Positions 12,884 through 24,885 of a stretch of 64,000 bases of DNA are shown here, one piece after another. The notes under the pieces were generated by a model. That model had not been told where the DNA came from. It was given only the letters and a program-made list of their open reading frames with translations, and did not search any database. The position numbers and the translations under genes were made by a program. Where the stretch lies: NCBI RefSeq assembly GCF_022605165.1, contig NC_063068.1, positions 2,170,001-2,234,000 of the forward strand, written 5' to 3'. This DNA comes from Purpureocillium takamizusanense (Eukaryota; Ascomycota; Sordariomycetes; Hypocreales; Ophiocordycipitaceae). The stretch's first letter is position 1. The number at the start of each line of letters is the position of its first letter.

Positions 12884-13110
12884 GGGCGAGGCATAGTAAC
12901 GGCAGACGGAGGCTTATGATTATGGGAGTTTTATGGCTGGTACACAGGCGCAATGGGAAAAAGGTTGTTACTCGAGACATGGCCGGTGTAGAGCCGCTGT
13001 CATGCACATATGGACACAGCGCGAGCAGGATCAAGGAAGTCTTAGGAGAATAGAGGCAACATTTTCCAGGCCGGCTGTACCCCCTTTGCAGATGTCGTGA
13101 CTGGGTCGCT

Positions 13111-13980
13111 CTAACAGTTGAGACCTTCGTCTGATGATATGATGACGTTCCAATTATCCTTGTTGAAGATCTGAGCCGATCCCACCTGATAGCACAGTTC
13201 GTGCTTCAAGACAATGCAAACCCCATCCGCGATCCAGTCAAAGCTTTCCAGCTCCTTGGGATGGGGCTCCTGAAGGGTCGGTCAGCGGCTGATGGAAGAA
13301 AAGGAACAAGGAGCAAGGGGGATGTAGGGCCACGGGGAAGAGCCTACGTCGTTGCACCACCAGACGCCGATGTTGTTCTCACAGCTCACCCGGCCGCAGT
13401 TGCCTGGGCCGGGGCCGTTCCTGGGCTTCCCGGGCCAGCCCCAGAGGTGCACCTCGGCGTGCCAGAGCGTGTCGTGCCAGTCGATGCCGGCGTCCTTCCA
13501 GCGGCCGCAGTGGACGTCGTCGCCGAGCTTGAAGGCGCCGTCCTTGCGGCAGTCGGGGTAGTTGGCGATGATGCGGCGGTCGAGCGTGTGGCGGCCGACG
13601 TCGGACTCCCACCTCGGGTTGAGCTCGAGCAGCTGCGCCCTGACCTCCTGGACGGTCCCGTTGAGGACGGCCGTCTCGCCGCCCGGGCGGACCTCTACCT
13701 CCCAGGATGGGACAAAGGTGGTGTAGGTGTCGCCGCGGGGGGAGACGAGGAGCGTGCCGCCGCCGCCGCCGCCGCCGTCGTTGTTGATCTTGGCGGCGAG
13801 GCCGGATGCCTAAGTGAGGATAACGGGTTGTTAGAGGGCAAGGCGTGTGATGGCCGTTGAAGACTTGGGGGTGGGTTATGCGTTTGTGTGTGTGTGTGTG
13901 TGTAGAGTGTAAGTGGGAAGTTGACCAACCCCAAGTGCAAAGGCGCCGAGCACGTTGAACACGACGACGGCAGGCTTCAT
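13111..13980 (-). CDS. Secreted protein with eight cysteines
   Basis: Exons 13980-13930, 13809-13348 and 13269-13111 give 223 residues. Residues 1-20 (MKPAVVVFNVLGAFALGASG) form a signal peptide. A Gly run follows, then a mature domain with the blocks GDDVHCGRWKDAGIDWHD, CGRVSCENNIGVWWCND and FNKDNWNVII. Eight cysteines suggest four disulfides. I recognise the SC-x-N-xx-IWWCND pattern from a family of fungal secreted proteins of unknown role but cannot name it. The third exon is needed: without it the frame runs into intron sequence after WWCND. A (GT) microsatellite (13884-13903) sits in intron 1. The gene is convergent with ARP8, 228 bp from its stop. Confidence 0.8.
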
Positions 13981-14020
13981 CGCGACTGGCCTCTTCTCGC
14001 TCAAGGCTTTCCAGAAGCTC

Positions 14021-14090
14021 GAGAGAGGGAGAGAGGCAGAGGGAGAGAGAAAGAGAGAGAGAGAAAGAGAAAGAGAAAGAGATCAAGGGA
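14021..14090 (-). promoter_or_regulatory. Long CT-rich tract just upstream of the secreted-protein gene
   Basis: On the transcribed strand this is an almost pure pyrimidine stretch of about 65 bases ending some 45 bases upstream of the ATG at 13980. CT-rich blocks directly upstream of transcription starts are common in filamentous fungal promoters. The perfect purine/pyrimidine asymmetry could also allow triplex DNA. Its role as a promoter element is inference. Confidence 0.5.
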
Positions 14091-15459
14091 CGGCGGATTG
14101 GCCTTTTTCGCACCCCGCTGCAGTCTTATGACAACTGCGCGGAAAAAGAAGAGACACACACCATGTGTGTGCTACTTTACTACCCGCAGGAAATTCCACG
14201 ACGCGGCTTCATATAAACTTTTTGGAACGCCCCGGCACAGAGAGGTTCATCGCTGCCTGCGCTCCCGCGGGGAGGGGATTTGGGGCGACCCGGTAGGCTG
14301 GGCTCCGGGGCTGGTCCGTGAGTCAAGTCGTCGCGGGGAGGCCCGTGATGAGGGATCACACGATGCACGCCCAAGCAGGCATATGCATCATCATTGAAAT
14401 GGCGGGCGGGCGGTGGGGGGGGAAGCGCAAACAAACAAACGAACCCCCGCCGCCGCCTCGCCGCCGCCGGGTGCCATGCTTGATCCCCGGACGGTCTTGT
14501 TTCAGCAGCACGGCTGAAGCCGGGTGAGAATGACCTCTCTGCAGGAAGAGCCGTCGTCTGGTCGGACGGACGGGTATTTGTGGCATGCAGGCGAGACTGC
14601 AGGGCAAAAAGGCCTGATGCCACTTTGGAAGGTTCAGTGCACTCGTCGCCTCCACGTACTTCGTACGGGTGGTGAGCGTGAACGCTGCACCACATCTGTC
14701 GTTGACGTCGGAGTACTTTTCTGTCACCCTTGCCGCTTGATGTTGGACGCCTGGTCACAGAAAGATAAGAGAAAGAAAAAAACCGGACAAAAACGCACAA
14801 TCTCGGGCGCCGGACATATCGGGAGACCAGCGTTGTTCTTAGCCAAGGCGTACGACTCCACGAAGAAGCGTGTCGGCCACGTTCACCAGCTCCTTCATGG
14901 TCGGCTCGTGTTCTTCCTCCCACTGCGGGCTCTCGGCAAGGCAATGATCTGGAAAGCCCACGTCCATGACCAATTGACAAAAGCCCGCGAGCAGGTGTAT
15001 GAGACCCGGCTAAAGCGAAAACTCGCTTCTGTCTGAGCCTGGGATTGAAGCGAACGAGCGGCATATCAAAGCCCCTTCCGACCCACGAGCCTCGCGGGCT
15101 GTGAACAAACAAACGTTATACACCATCTCGAAGCTCGGGTAGGCATGTGGGAGTCGTGGGTTCCTAATTACGAGAGAGCATAACTGCCTTTCTGATGGGA
15201 GTCCGCCTCGCCTGCCCCTTGGGTGATTCTTATCGGTGTACAATATTTAATACCAGTGCATCTATCGGCCCCTGAACTCTGGTTTTGCATATTGATAACA
15301 GTCTTCTCAACGGCAAACAAAGGATTGCGAACGTGCGAACATTTCACGTGCGACCTTACGTCTCGTTACCGTAAATGCATTCATATAATGTCTAGGCGCT
15401 CCCCACGTGGCCTTGAACGTTGTCCTCACCCATCTCCACTTCGTATGCCTACATTAATA
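14091..15459. other. Intergenic region
   Basis: No supported gene. The frames here are short and lack recognisable domains. One copy of the TACTTCGTA motif lies at 14657-14665, and short A-rich patches occur at 14757-14800. Confidence 0.5.
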
Positions 15460-15988
15460 CTACATGAGCCAGTGCCACTTACTACTACGTACCGAGAAAG
15501 ATGTCGCGGGGCAATGGCAGTCGGTATAATGAAACAAGTGGTAAGGCAACTCCGAGGTCCAAGCGTCAGAGAGCGCGCCTGCGCCAGGCGTTGCCTGCCT
15601 CGATGACGGGCTGGACCTCCTTTGTGATCCGGTCCTGTTGCGCAATGATATCGTCAAAGGCCCGCTCATAACTCCACGGCAGTGTCAGTGGTGTATGGAC
15701 TATGGACTCGCGCCATTGGGGGAGCGCCGCGTTGGCGCCGCCGAACCGCGAGACGTTGAGCCCAATGCCCTTGAAGGTGACACCCATGACAACGAGACGG
15801 CGCACCGCCGGGCCCCAGCCGTGGAGGATGTGCCGCGGGATGAGACGCCCGCGATAAAGCTGCGTGCCGACCTGGGCGCTCCCGCTGAGGATAGGACTCT
15901 CCCAATAATGGTTATAGTGGTCGTGGTAGCTAGAGAACTCAGCATAGTTGAACTCGGCCTCGCTCTTTGCCTTATCAGATAATGTCAT
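15460..15988 (-). pseudogene. Remnant of an FAD-linked oxidase, frameshifted and truncated
   Basis: The minus-strand frame at 15988-15566 contains a block (TQLYRGRLIPRHIL) and a later NAALPQWRESIVHT. These match the substrate-binding half of berberine-bridge-type FAD-linked oxidases, where an SRLIPR motif is followed by an NPAWRD-like motif about 60 residues on. The expected next block, LTPGxGAYLNEA, is present only in another frame (ATPGAGALSDAW, near 15590-15560), which points to a frameshift around 15585-15600. The FAD-binding N-terminal half is missing upstream, and no BBE-type C-terminal tail is visible. I read this as a decayed copy. Family assignment rests on motif memory and is moderately sure. 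Confidence 0.6.
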
Positions 15989-17159
15989 GGCTAGGCTCTT
16001 GATGTAGCCTTGGCCGATAGCTCAGTGAGATGGCGGCTCTCGGGATGCATCTTGTATTCGTTTTCTGTGCTGTGGCGTGTTCCACTACACGTGTCGTGTT
16101 GCACCGGTTTGCCGTGCTCTACTGGCCCTTGTCGTGTAGGCGCTGCACCCTTGGCTTTGCGTCAATTGTGGAACATGCACAACATCCCTCGCCCTCATAT
16201 CAACGTGAGAGATCGCGGCATCGCCATCTACAGCGATTGAGCGGTATCTGGGAGCCTGACGCGCGTCTGTCGCTCCGCTTGCGGCTCGGCAGAGCCAAGT
16301 TGCAGGGTCTGTCCGTTCGTTTACCACAGCCTTCATCTATCATCAAGTCAATGGGCCGAGGTAGGAAACGGACTCTTCAGTAACGAGCGGCTAGCGCAAA
16401 TCGCATTGGAACGCGAGTTTGATACCTGCATTGCCTTACGTGCCGGGGCGGTACGCTGGTGTGTCGGCGGCCCTGATGGCGGGTGGCCACGAAGCAACGT
16501 GGGAAGAGAAGAGGAGAGGAAACAAGCCCCATCATATTCATATTCGCCTTGTGCTTTGCTTCATTCTCGCGGCGACGCCACGGGGAATTGCGCCACATGG
16601 AGTGCGCATATCTACGTACCCAAGGTAGATAAGGTAGCCAAGGCAAGTAAGTTCGATGGCACTGCGCAGTGGCTCAGCTGCTGCTGTTGACGACCATGAT
16701 GTCACTCAATCGAGGAGGTTGACTGACGGTTGACCGTATCCGCATGAATGAATATTGGGCGGATGATGAGTATCGACACCAACAAGGACTTTGTGATGAA
16801 ACAATCGACATGGGCCATATTCTTGGCATCCACGCGGGCACGAAAACACAAATCATGACGTGACGTGACGTGCGTGCCGTGACGATCCGGTGACCGCTGT
16901 GGGATTACCTAATGTTCGGTAACGAGCTCGGCTGGCTATTAGTTACCACTAACCCCCCCGTAAATGCAACTAATGCCGCCCGCCCGCCCAAACAACATGC
17001 GGCGCGTCGTCCTCCCTTGCAAGTTCCTCCCTAACCGAACAGAGGCAGACTCGTTGGCGGTGTCTCCCTCGCCATGTGATATTGCTGCTGCCTCGCCAGG
17101 AGAGCGTCAAACTAATTTCTTCGCTTTTCGTCTTCTTTCGTCCCACGGTCCATAGACAC
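15989..17159. other. Intergenic region
   Basis: No supported gene lies between the oxidase remnant and the MFS transporter. If the remnant's missing N-terminal half was ever here, I cannot see it. Short repeats of TGACGTGACGTGCG occur near 16857-16876. Confidence 0.5.
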
Positions 17160-19046
17160 ATGATGCCATCGATATCCAAGTTCTTGCCGTTCGCGCCCTC
17201 GACGACGACGACGCAGGCGGTCACGTACCTGCTCGGCATCTCGCTCTTCTCCATCTCCTTCCTCGTCTTCCTCAACAGCTCCGTCTCCTTCGTCATCACC
17301 GACCTCATCGGCCAGAAGAAGGGCGTCGGCGATGTCGTGGGCACCCTGGGCTTCGCCGACGAGCTCGTGGCGCTGGTGGCGTGCCCGGCCTGGGGCCTGG
17401 TCTCGGACCGCCTGGGCGTGCGATGGGTCGCCGTCATCGGCTACGCCATCATTGCCGCTGCGCTCGTCGTCTTCGTCCAGGCCAAGAACGTATATCCTCA
17501 ATTGCTGCTCGCGCGCATCTTTTTCGCCCTGGGGGCGTCCGCGGCGTAAGTAGAGACGGCGTCTCGGAGTTATGCGCGGAGCCGAGACACGAGTCCAGAA
17601 TGACGATGGAAGCTGACCGTTCTCGGATTACGCAGAGCCACAATGGTGACGGCCATTCTGCCCTCCCTGACCGATGAAACCGACAATTTGTCGAGCACGG
17701 CGGCGTTGGCCCGCGCCAAGTTGAACCCGCGGCTCAGTGCCGCCTTCTCGGTCGAGTCCGAGGTCACCATCACGCCCGAGAGATATACAAGGACGCTGTC
17801 CAACGAGCGACCCCAAGGCGGAGGGGAGGCTGCCTCCAAGGCAGGCAGACCCTCGGCGCTCGCCGGCTTCGTCGGCCTGTTCACCGGCTGCGGCGCCCTG
17901 GTGGCCCTGGCCCTGTTCTTGCCGCTGCCCGCGCGCTTCGGCGAGATTGACGGCGTGACACCCGGCGAGGCCGTCTCGTATAGCTTCTACGTCGTCGGCG
18001 CCGTGTCGCTGGTCGTCGCGATTTTCGTCTTTTTTGGCCTGCGCAACTTGCAGGGCGAGGAAGGGAAGGGATGGAAGGTACTGTTGGGCATCGCAAAGGA
18101 CCGACACGATGGTTTCGAGAGGCTCGAGATGGACCGTCGTCAGGGATCACGCAAGCAGGTATGATCAAGCAACCACGGTGTGGACAGGAAGAATTTACGC
18201 TAACGCCAGGGGCGGCAGATAATTCCGTATCTTCATCTGATGAAAGACTCGGTGCTGCTCGGCGTCACCGATTCACGAATTGCTCTCGGCTACATGGGGG
18301 GCTTTGTAGCGAGGGCGTCCACAGTTGCCATCTCGCTCTTCATTCCGCTATTTGTCAACACGTACTTTATCAGCAACGGGTACTGCCAGGGATCGCCAAA
18401 CGACCCATCGCCAGAGCTCAAGAAGGAGTGCCGAGCGGCGTACGTTCTTTCATCCATCCTGACTGGCGTCGCGCAGCTCATGGGTTTGTTATGCGCGCCG
18501 CTCTTTGGATACCTCTCTGGCCGAACCGGCCGGGTCAATTACCCAATAATTGTGGCGACCGTATTCGGCATGACTGGCTACCTCATCCTGCCGCATCTCT
18601 CGAGCCCCGAGATCAAGAACGTGGAGGGGCGAGGGGGCACGCCGGCCATCTTCCTCGTGGTTGCTCTCATCGGCATTAGCCAGATTGGAGCCATTGTGTG
18701 CAGCCTAGGATCGCTCGGACAGGGCGTGCTGGCTGCCGAACTTCCGAGGCCGGCGCGACGCGAGCCGTCTTTGGCCCCAGAGGAGGACGAGGCGACCGAG
18801 TCGGAGCCGCTGATCCGACTGTCGGCGGCGGCGGACTCGGCGTCGAGGGTGCGCCTCAAGGGATCCATTGCGGGCGTGTACTCGCTGTGCGGCGGCGCGG
18901 CGATACTGATACTCACCAAGCTGGGGGGCTTCCTCTTCGACAGGGTGTCGACGGGGGCGCCCTTTTACATGATGGCGGCGTTCAACGGCATCTTGCTTGT
19001 GGCGAGCCTGTTTATGGACGCGGCACAGACGTTTGCGAGGGTGTGA
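17160..19046 (+). CDS. Major facilitator superfamily transporter
   Basis: Exons 17160-17545, 17636-18158 and 18219-19046 give 578 residues. The N-terminal half has clear membrane spans, for example AVTYLLGISLFSISFLVFL, and an MFS loop signature GLVSDRLGVRWVAVIGY between spans 2 and 3. The centre (about residues 150-200) is a long polar loop with a predicted coil. The C-terminal half has further spans ending in FYMMAAFNGILLVASLF. A second charged insert (about residues 485-515, rich in Glu) sits between spans 10 and 11. The substrate cannot be told from the sequence. I chose the first of two adjacent ATG codons; the second is equally plausible. All three exons join in frame with good donors (GTAAGT, GTATGA). 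Confidence 0.85.
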
Positions 19047-22000
19047 TGCGAGCGAGAAGATTGTGATAGCTCTTACGATGCCACGAACATGAATACAGGC
19101 CTGGGGTTTTCTTCCTCGGAGTTAGGTGACCAAGGCGCTGGTGAGTCCAGTACTGTGCCCACTGGGGCCTGTAGGTAGGTACTGGTGCCGTTTCTGGCAA
19201 TTTGTTGTTGCCGGCTGCCAATCGGAGCGTGCGCCGATCAGTGGAGCGTCTTCAGCGGGCGAGGTGGGGCGACAAGGCACACCAGACGCAATACCACGGC
19301 CAGGCTAGCAAAGCAGGCAGGGCCTTTATTGCTGACGATACTTCGTACTAGTCATGAACATCGTGCCTTGAGTGCCCCATGACCTTGCGTCTTCGACCAT
19401 GTTGTGGCCTCGGCTGCCTATGGCATGACATGGAGAGATGACGACCCCGCAAGGCAGCCAGCAGGTTTGGAAGAAAGCGGGTTTCATGGCAGGTTGCCGT
19501 GGCCCTTTCGGTCGCACCTGCCTCGGTTCGACGGGTTCGTCGGCACCGTCGACTCATGTACATGCACATGTACACGTACGTATACTGTACGTACATATGT
19601 ATATGTACGCGCACAATAAACTTGCATTCTGGTAGTCTTAGTACCTCCCAAATGTTGTTCGGACTTGGTTCTCCTATTGGCCGAAGCAGGCGGCACAGTC
19701 ACCGCAGCTGATGTGCGAAGAGACGCAGCCCGACGAAGCGAGCTGCCAGGCGGCATCAACAACAATGTTTTGTCCCGTCTCTGCCGCCAGTTGCAGCGAT
19801 TGCACCATGCCTGACCTACCACTCCACCCGGCCGGGAGACAGGGGGAACGCACCCAGCTCGAATCGACGCTCTCCACCCCGCTGCCCGTTGGCGGAGCGA
19901 CATACGCACATTCATTCACCGAAAGCAGGGTTGCCGGCAACATCGTCGTCCCTCCTCCTCCTCCCCCTCCCCCGTCGATGCCTGACGCGCTGGCCCTGGC
20001 TACGGTGCGGTCAAGCAAGGCCTTGCACGACCAGACCAGCCCAAGAAGTGAGCAACGGGTAGTCGGAAGAAGGCTACGGTCCCGAGACGTCGCCGTGCGT
20101 TGTTTCAACCGCGCTCGAATCGCGCAGGCGGAGAGACAGAGCGCCTCGAGTAGTTGGTCTGTCCTCCCGCAACGATCTCGTGCCTCTGGTACCACGTCTC
20201 TGCGAAATGGTGTGGGCAAAGGATTGCAGCCAGCGACGGCTCACCAAACGGATGCGAGCGATTCTGGCCGACCATCAACTGTTCACACAGTCGCATTCAT
20301 TGGAGCTGCGCCTGCTCGATATTGGTGGCCGTCGCCACGATGGAAGCCCGCACGAGAGGGTCCTTGAAGTGGGAGAGGGAGGGGAGGGAGGGCGGTCCTG
20401 GACGCAAGTGGCGTTCTGCAGCTGCCGACCAAGCGGCCTGGAAACCAGATGCCTTTCCACTTGCCCCTCTCTCCCGGCCAACGGACGCGCTGCCGGTAGA
20501 ATGTGGCAGTAGCTGACACTGAGTATCCATGCGAAGCAGCGACAATGCGTCGCGATGCATCGCCCGTGTTACATGGAGGGGCGGCACGAGCAGCAAGTCG
20601 CGACTGACTGGACGGCGGCCCAAATACGAGGTCAGTCGACGTCAGAATTACGCTGTGAGACGGCAACCAGCGCATGCGAACATGTACGCCGCCTAAATGC
20701 ATGCGCTTGCGCAGACAGGCTTTCCCACGGTATGTGACCACATGCATGAGCTGCGTCGTCGAAGTGGCAGCGCTGACTGGCATGACATCTGGGGCATGAT
20801 GGTGCACGACGCGGCATGTCCTGCCGGCAGAGCCAAGCTGCCCGGGCTGCTCTGACTGGACCCCTCGGATATCATAGACCTTTGCGTTGCAGTCTACCTT
20901 GTCGAGTACGAGGCTAGGCCGTTCGTATATTTCGTGGGCTGGCCACGAGACGGATAGAGTTCGGTGGCGGCCGACGACATCTGGTTGTCCCAGCCACGCG
21001 CCCGCCTGCTCCCCCACCCACCGTGAGGCCGGAGAGCCTCAGCAACACAACACGGCTAAGACATCGCATGCACCGAGCGAAAAACCGGGTGATCAGATGG
21101 ACGTGCAGACAGAGATACGGTCAGCTGCGGCGACGGCGCAGCCGCAGGTGAAGGGCTTGGGACGGGCGGGCGGCGGGGCTCGTGCAACCTCATGCCGGCA
21201 CCGCCTTCGACCACGGCACACCAGAGGCACACAAACACAGGCCCCTCCCCTGAAACCGGCACTTTGCGGAGCGGTCGGAATATTGACTACCGCCTCTCCG
21301 TGGTTGGTCATGTCTTGTGCATCAGCATCGTGGTGGCTGCTGTCGGCCTGTGTATCAAGCAGGGCTGCCAGGCATGTCAAGGCCATGGCGACGGGACCGC
21401 GCCTCTGCGAAAACACACATGACCGGAGACGCAGAGCGAGAACCGACGATGCAACAGATCGGCGGAGATCTTGGCACCAGCGGCCCCTGGCTGTCACTCC
21501 CAGCCACGACTCGGGAGGCAAGCCGCCTCACGACGAGCAGCCACAAATGGGGTGACAAGGTTTGATCGAGCGCTGTAGCAACCGGGCATCGGTACTGCAT
21601 CCCTCCCCCCTCCTCCCCTGCCGTGATACCGTTGGAAAAAATGGCTCGGTCGTCTCCCAGAAGCGGGATCGAGCATGCCCTCGAACACGTGGCCCCTGTT
21701 CCTCTCGTCGGCCAACCGTCTTCTCGGCAGGTTGGTGATCGGCGGGGTGGCAGGTTTGCCATGTTGAGCCACCTTGTAACTGACTTATTAGCTATCAAAC
21801 TAAGGACGACTCAAGGGCGGTTGGGTAACAGACTTCACGCCTGCAGCAGCAAAGGTGCCTCCCAACCACTCGCGTAGACGGCCGTTTGTTGCGGGCATGG
21901 AGGTTGGACCCGTTCTGAAGTCTCGAGCAGGAAGTGCAAGCAAGCTTTCACGCTGTTACTTCGTATTCCTTACAGCCTAATCGGCCAAGTTGATAGAGGC

Positions 22001-22563
22001 CCTTGCAGCGTTGGCAGCCATCCGTAGCATCCGGCCCCATCTGGTCCCGGAGCCAGGGATGCACTGGTGGGCTGGCTGGATGCAAAGGCAACCAGGACCG
22101 CCCGTCAATATGTTCCACCACCTATTGTTACGTCAGTGAGATATATCACAAACAGCAGGACTCAGCACATGCAAAGACGGCTGGAGGGAGACTGTCAGAC
22201 GACGCAAAGACCGGGCATAGCCGTTTGGGTCTCCCGCATGATGGCACGCCGCGCTCTCCACGAGACGGTATAAGTCGTGCCAACCTCCCGGCCGCCAAAG
22301 TCTGTTTACGCTGTGTGCTCCCGGCCATCACGTCCAACCTCGTCCTTCGCTCTCGCGTACTCAACCCAGCCCCCGGATTCTAGCCGGCAACTCCGTTGCT
22401 GCAATCGTTTGCAACTACTTATTGCCCGCCTTCGCTTTGCACGTTGCATGATTCACCCGTAGTCGTCATCGGTACCCGCCCTTACCTGCCTTCGCCTCAG
22501 CCCGGCCCTCTCTCCGGATTGAGACTCTCTGCAGGCGAAAAGTCGTGATACATCGACATCATC
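19047..22563. other. Long intergenic region (3.5 kb)
   Basis: No gene can be supported. Several frames exceed 100 codons, but they overlap one another on opposite strands, lack domains and have the composition of GC-rich non-coding DNA. The region contains a strongly alternating purine-pyrimidine segment (19557-19612), one TACTTCGTA copy (19339-19347), and CT-rich DNA near 22480-22540 just upstream of the wall-protein start. Confidence 0.55.
19557..19612. repeat. Alternating TG/TA/CG tract with GTAC palindromes
   Basis: About 56 bases alternate pyrimidine and purine with one interruption. They contain several overlapping self-complementary words such as ACGTACGT, TGTACA and GTATAC, so both Z-DNA and short cruciforms are possible. 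It lies about 500 bp downstream of the MFS gene. Confidence 0.75.
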
Positions 22564-24885
22564 ATGGTGTTCAGCCTTTTGCTGTTGGCCTTGGTGGCCA
22601 CGGTTATGGGACACCAGGTCGAACCCCGCTGGGGAACGAGCCGTTCGGAGCCAGTCGCTACCAGGACCACTTATACGACGACGACGGTCTGTCCCGTGAC
22701 GTCGACTGTTACGACAGGTGGAACGTAAGTTTTGGTTGCCACTTTACCACTACCAAGGACCCCCAGATGCTGATCATGCGTTAGGACGTACTGCGTCACC
22801 TCGCTCACTACCTCGACTCTGACCGTTACTGAGTGCCATGGCTGCTCTGGCGGAGTCGTCACCGTCCCTGGGCCAACCGTCACCCAGGGCACCACCACGC
22901 AGGTTGAGGTCACTTACACTACCGTCTGTCCCGTGACCGAGACCATCACCGGTCCCGGCCACACATATGTGACAACGCGGACTGCCACTAGCACCGTCGT
23001 GACCCAAGTGCCCACGACCATTTACGAGAGCGTGCCTGGGCCGGTAAAGACTCGCACGGCAACGGATGTTCACTATACCACCTACACGAGTCTCTGTCCC
23101 GTGACTCAGGTGACCACCATCTCCGGCAAGGAGCAGACCGTTACGTACACCAAGACTAGTGTCATTGAGACTACCGTTCCAACGACGATCCAGGAGACGG
23201 TCAAGCAGCCTGACCGCACCGCTACAGCAACGGATATTCGCTATACCACTTACACTAGTCTCTGTCCTGTGACCCAGGTCACCACCATTTCTGGCAAGGA
23301 GCAGACCGTCACATACACCAAGACCAGTGTCATTGAGACTACCGTCCCAACGACGATCCAGGAGACGGTCAAGCAGCCTGATCGCACCGCTACAGCAACG
23401 GATATTCACTATACCACCTACACTAGTCTCTGTCCCATAACCCAGGTTACCACTATCTCTGGCAGGGAGCAGACCATCACATACACCAAGACTAGTATCA
23501 TTGAGACTACCGTCCCAACGACGATCCAGGAGACGGTCAAGCAACCTGATCGCACCGCCACGGCTACGGATGTACACTATTCAACCATAACGAGCCTATG
23601 CCCGGTTACGCAGACGACGACTGTCTCGGGGACTGAGTATACGGTCACGTATACGACCACAAAGCTGATTGAGACGGCGATTCAAAATACTATCCACGAA
23701 ACGGTCAAGCAGCCTGATCGCACCGCTACGGCTACGGATGTACACTATTCAACCATAACGAGCCTATGCCCGGTTACGCAGACGACGACTGTCTCGGGGA
23801 CTGAGTATACAGTCACATATACGACCACAAAGCTGATTGAGACGGCGATTCAAAATACTGTCCACGAAACGGTCAAGCAGCCAGACCGCACCGTCACCGC
23901 TACAGACGTGGAATACTCGACCATCACTACTGTTTGCCCCGTCACCGAGGTCACCACCATCTCGGGCACCGAAGTGACCAAGACGTATACCACCACTAAG
24001 ATAATCCAGACGGCGATTCCACACACTGTCCACGAAACGGTCAAGCACCCGGACGTCACAGTCTCGGCTACAGACGTGCAGTACTCGACTATCACCACTG
24101 TCTGCCCCGTCACCGAGGTCACCACCATCTCAGGCAATAGGGTGACTAGGACATATAGCACGACTAAGACAATTGAGACGGCAGTACACACGACTATTTA
24201 CGAAACGGTCAGGCAGCCAGACATCACGGCCACGGCCACGGACGTGGCCTACTCAACTATCACGAGCCTCTGCCCCGTTACTCTCGTTACTACTATTGGC
24301 GGCAAGGAACGCACCATCACCTACACCACGACTAAGCTCATCGAGACGGTCGTGCCGACGACGGTGCACCAGACGGTTGAACGCCCGGACGTGACGGCCA
24401 CGGCCACGGACGTGCAGTACCAGACGGTGACCAACATCGCGCCCGTCACCGAGGTCGTCACCGTGGGCGGCCAGAAGCACACCATCGTGCACACCACGAC
24501 CAAGGTGGTCGAGGTGCACCAGCCCAACACGGTCTACCAGACCGTCACCGCGCCGGGGGCCACGGAGAAGTCGGTCGCCGTGGTGTCCGTGACGGCGACG
24601 CGCGAGTTCCCCATCACCAAGACCATCGTGCTGCCCGGCGGCAAGGTGACCGAGACCATCGAGACGACGAGCACCGAGGTCTTCAGCACCCCGGCCACCG
24701 TCACCGTCACCAACTCGGCGGCGCCCACCACCGCCACCGAGGTGAAGACGCCGTCGGCGCCTCCGTCGCCGCCGCCGGCCACGACCACCGCGACGGTGGT
24801 GCCCACGGCTGCCGCACAGGCCAACATCGTGCCACCCGCCGCGGCCGTCTTTGCCGGCGTGGCGGGCTTCATGGCCCTTCTCTAG
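22564..24885 (+). CDS. GPI-type cell-wall protein with nine 56-residue repeats
   Basis: Exons 22564-22724 and 22785-24885 give 753 residues. Residues 1-17 (MVFSLLLLALVATVMGH) form a signal peptide. The body is extremely rich in Thr and Val. It contains nine tandem repeats of exactly 56 residues, each starting T-A-T-D and carrying a CPVT motif with one cysteine, except the last unit (NIAPVT), which has lost it. The tail (about residues 690-753) is Pro/Ala/Thr-rich and ends in a hydrophobic stretch (AAAVFAGVAGFMALL), as expected for a GPI-attachment signal. The protein is most likely displayed on the cell wall as an adhesin or structural mannoprotein with heavy O-glycosylation. The intron is short, with a GTAAGT donor. 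Confidence 0.85.
23056..24567 (+). repeat. Nine tandem 168-bp coding repeats
   Basis: Units start at 23056, 23224, 23392, 23560, 23728, 23896, 24064, 24232 and 24400, all in the same reading frame and of equal length. Units 1-3 are close to one another. Units 4 and 5 differ at only a handful of positions. Units 6-9 are more diverged. This pattern suggests recent local duplication or gene conversion at the 5' end of the array, with older units downstream. Confidence 0.9.

Noticed and set aside
19711..20367. Plus-strand open frame of 218 codons
   Set aside because: It has a Pro run and no domain, overlaps long frames on the opposite strand and has no coding-type codon pattern. GC-rich non-coding DNA gives such frames by chance.
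22613..22640. tRNA T-loop-like GGTCGAACCCC
   Set aside because: No acceptor or anticodon stem can be drawn around it, and it lies inside the first exon of the wall-protein gene.
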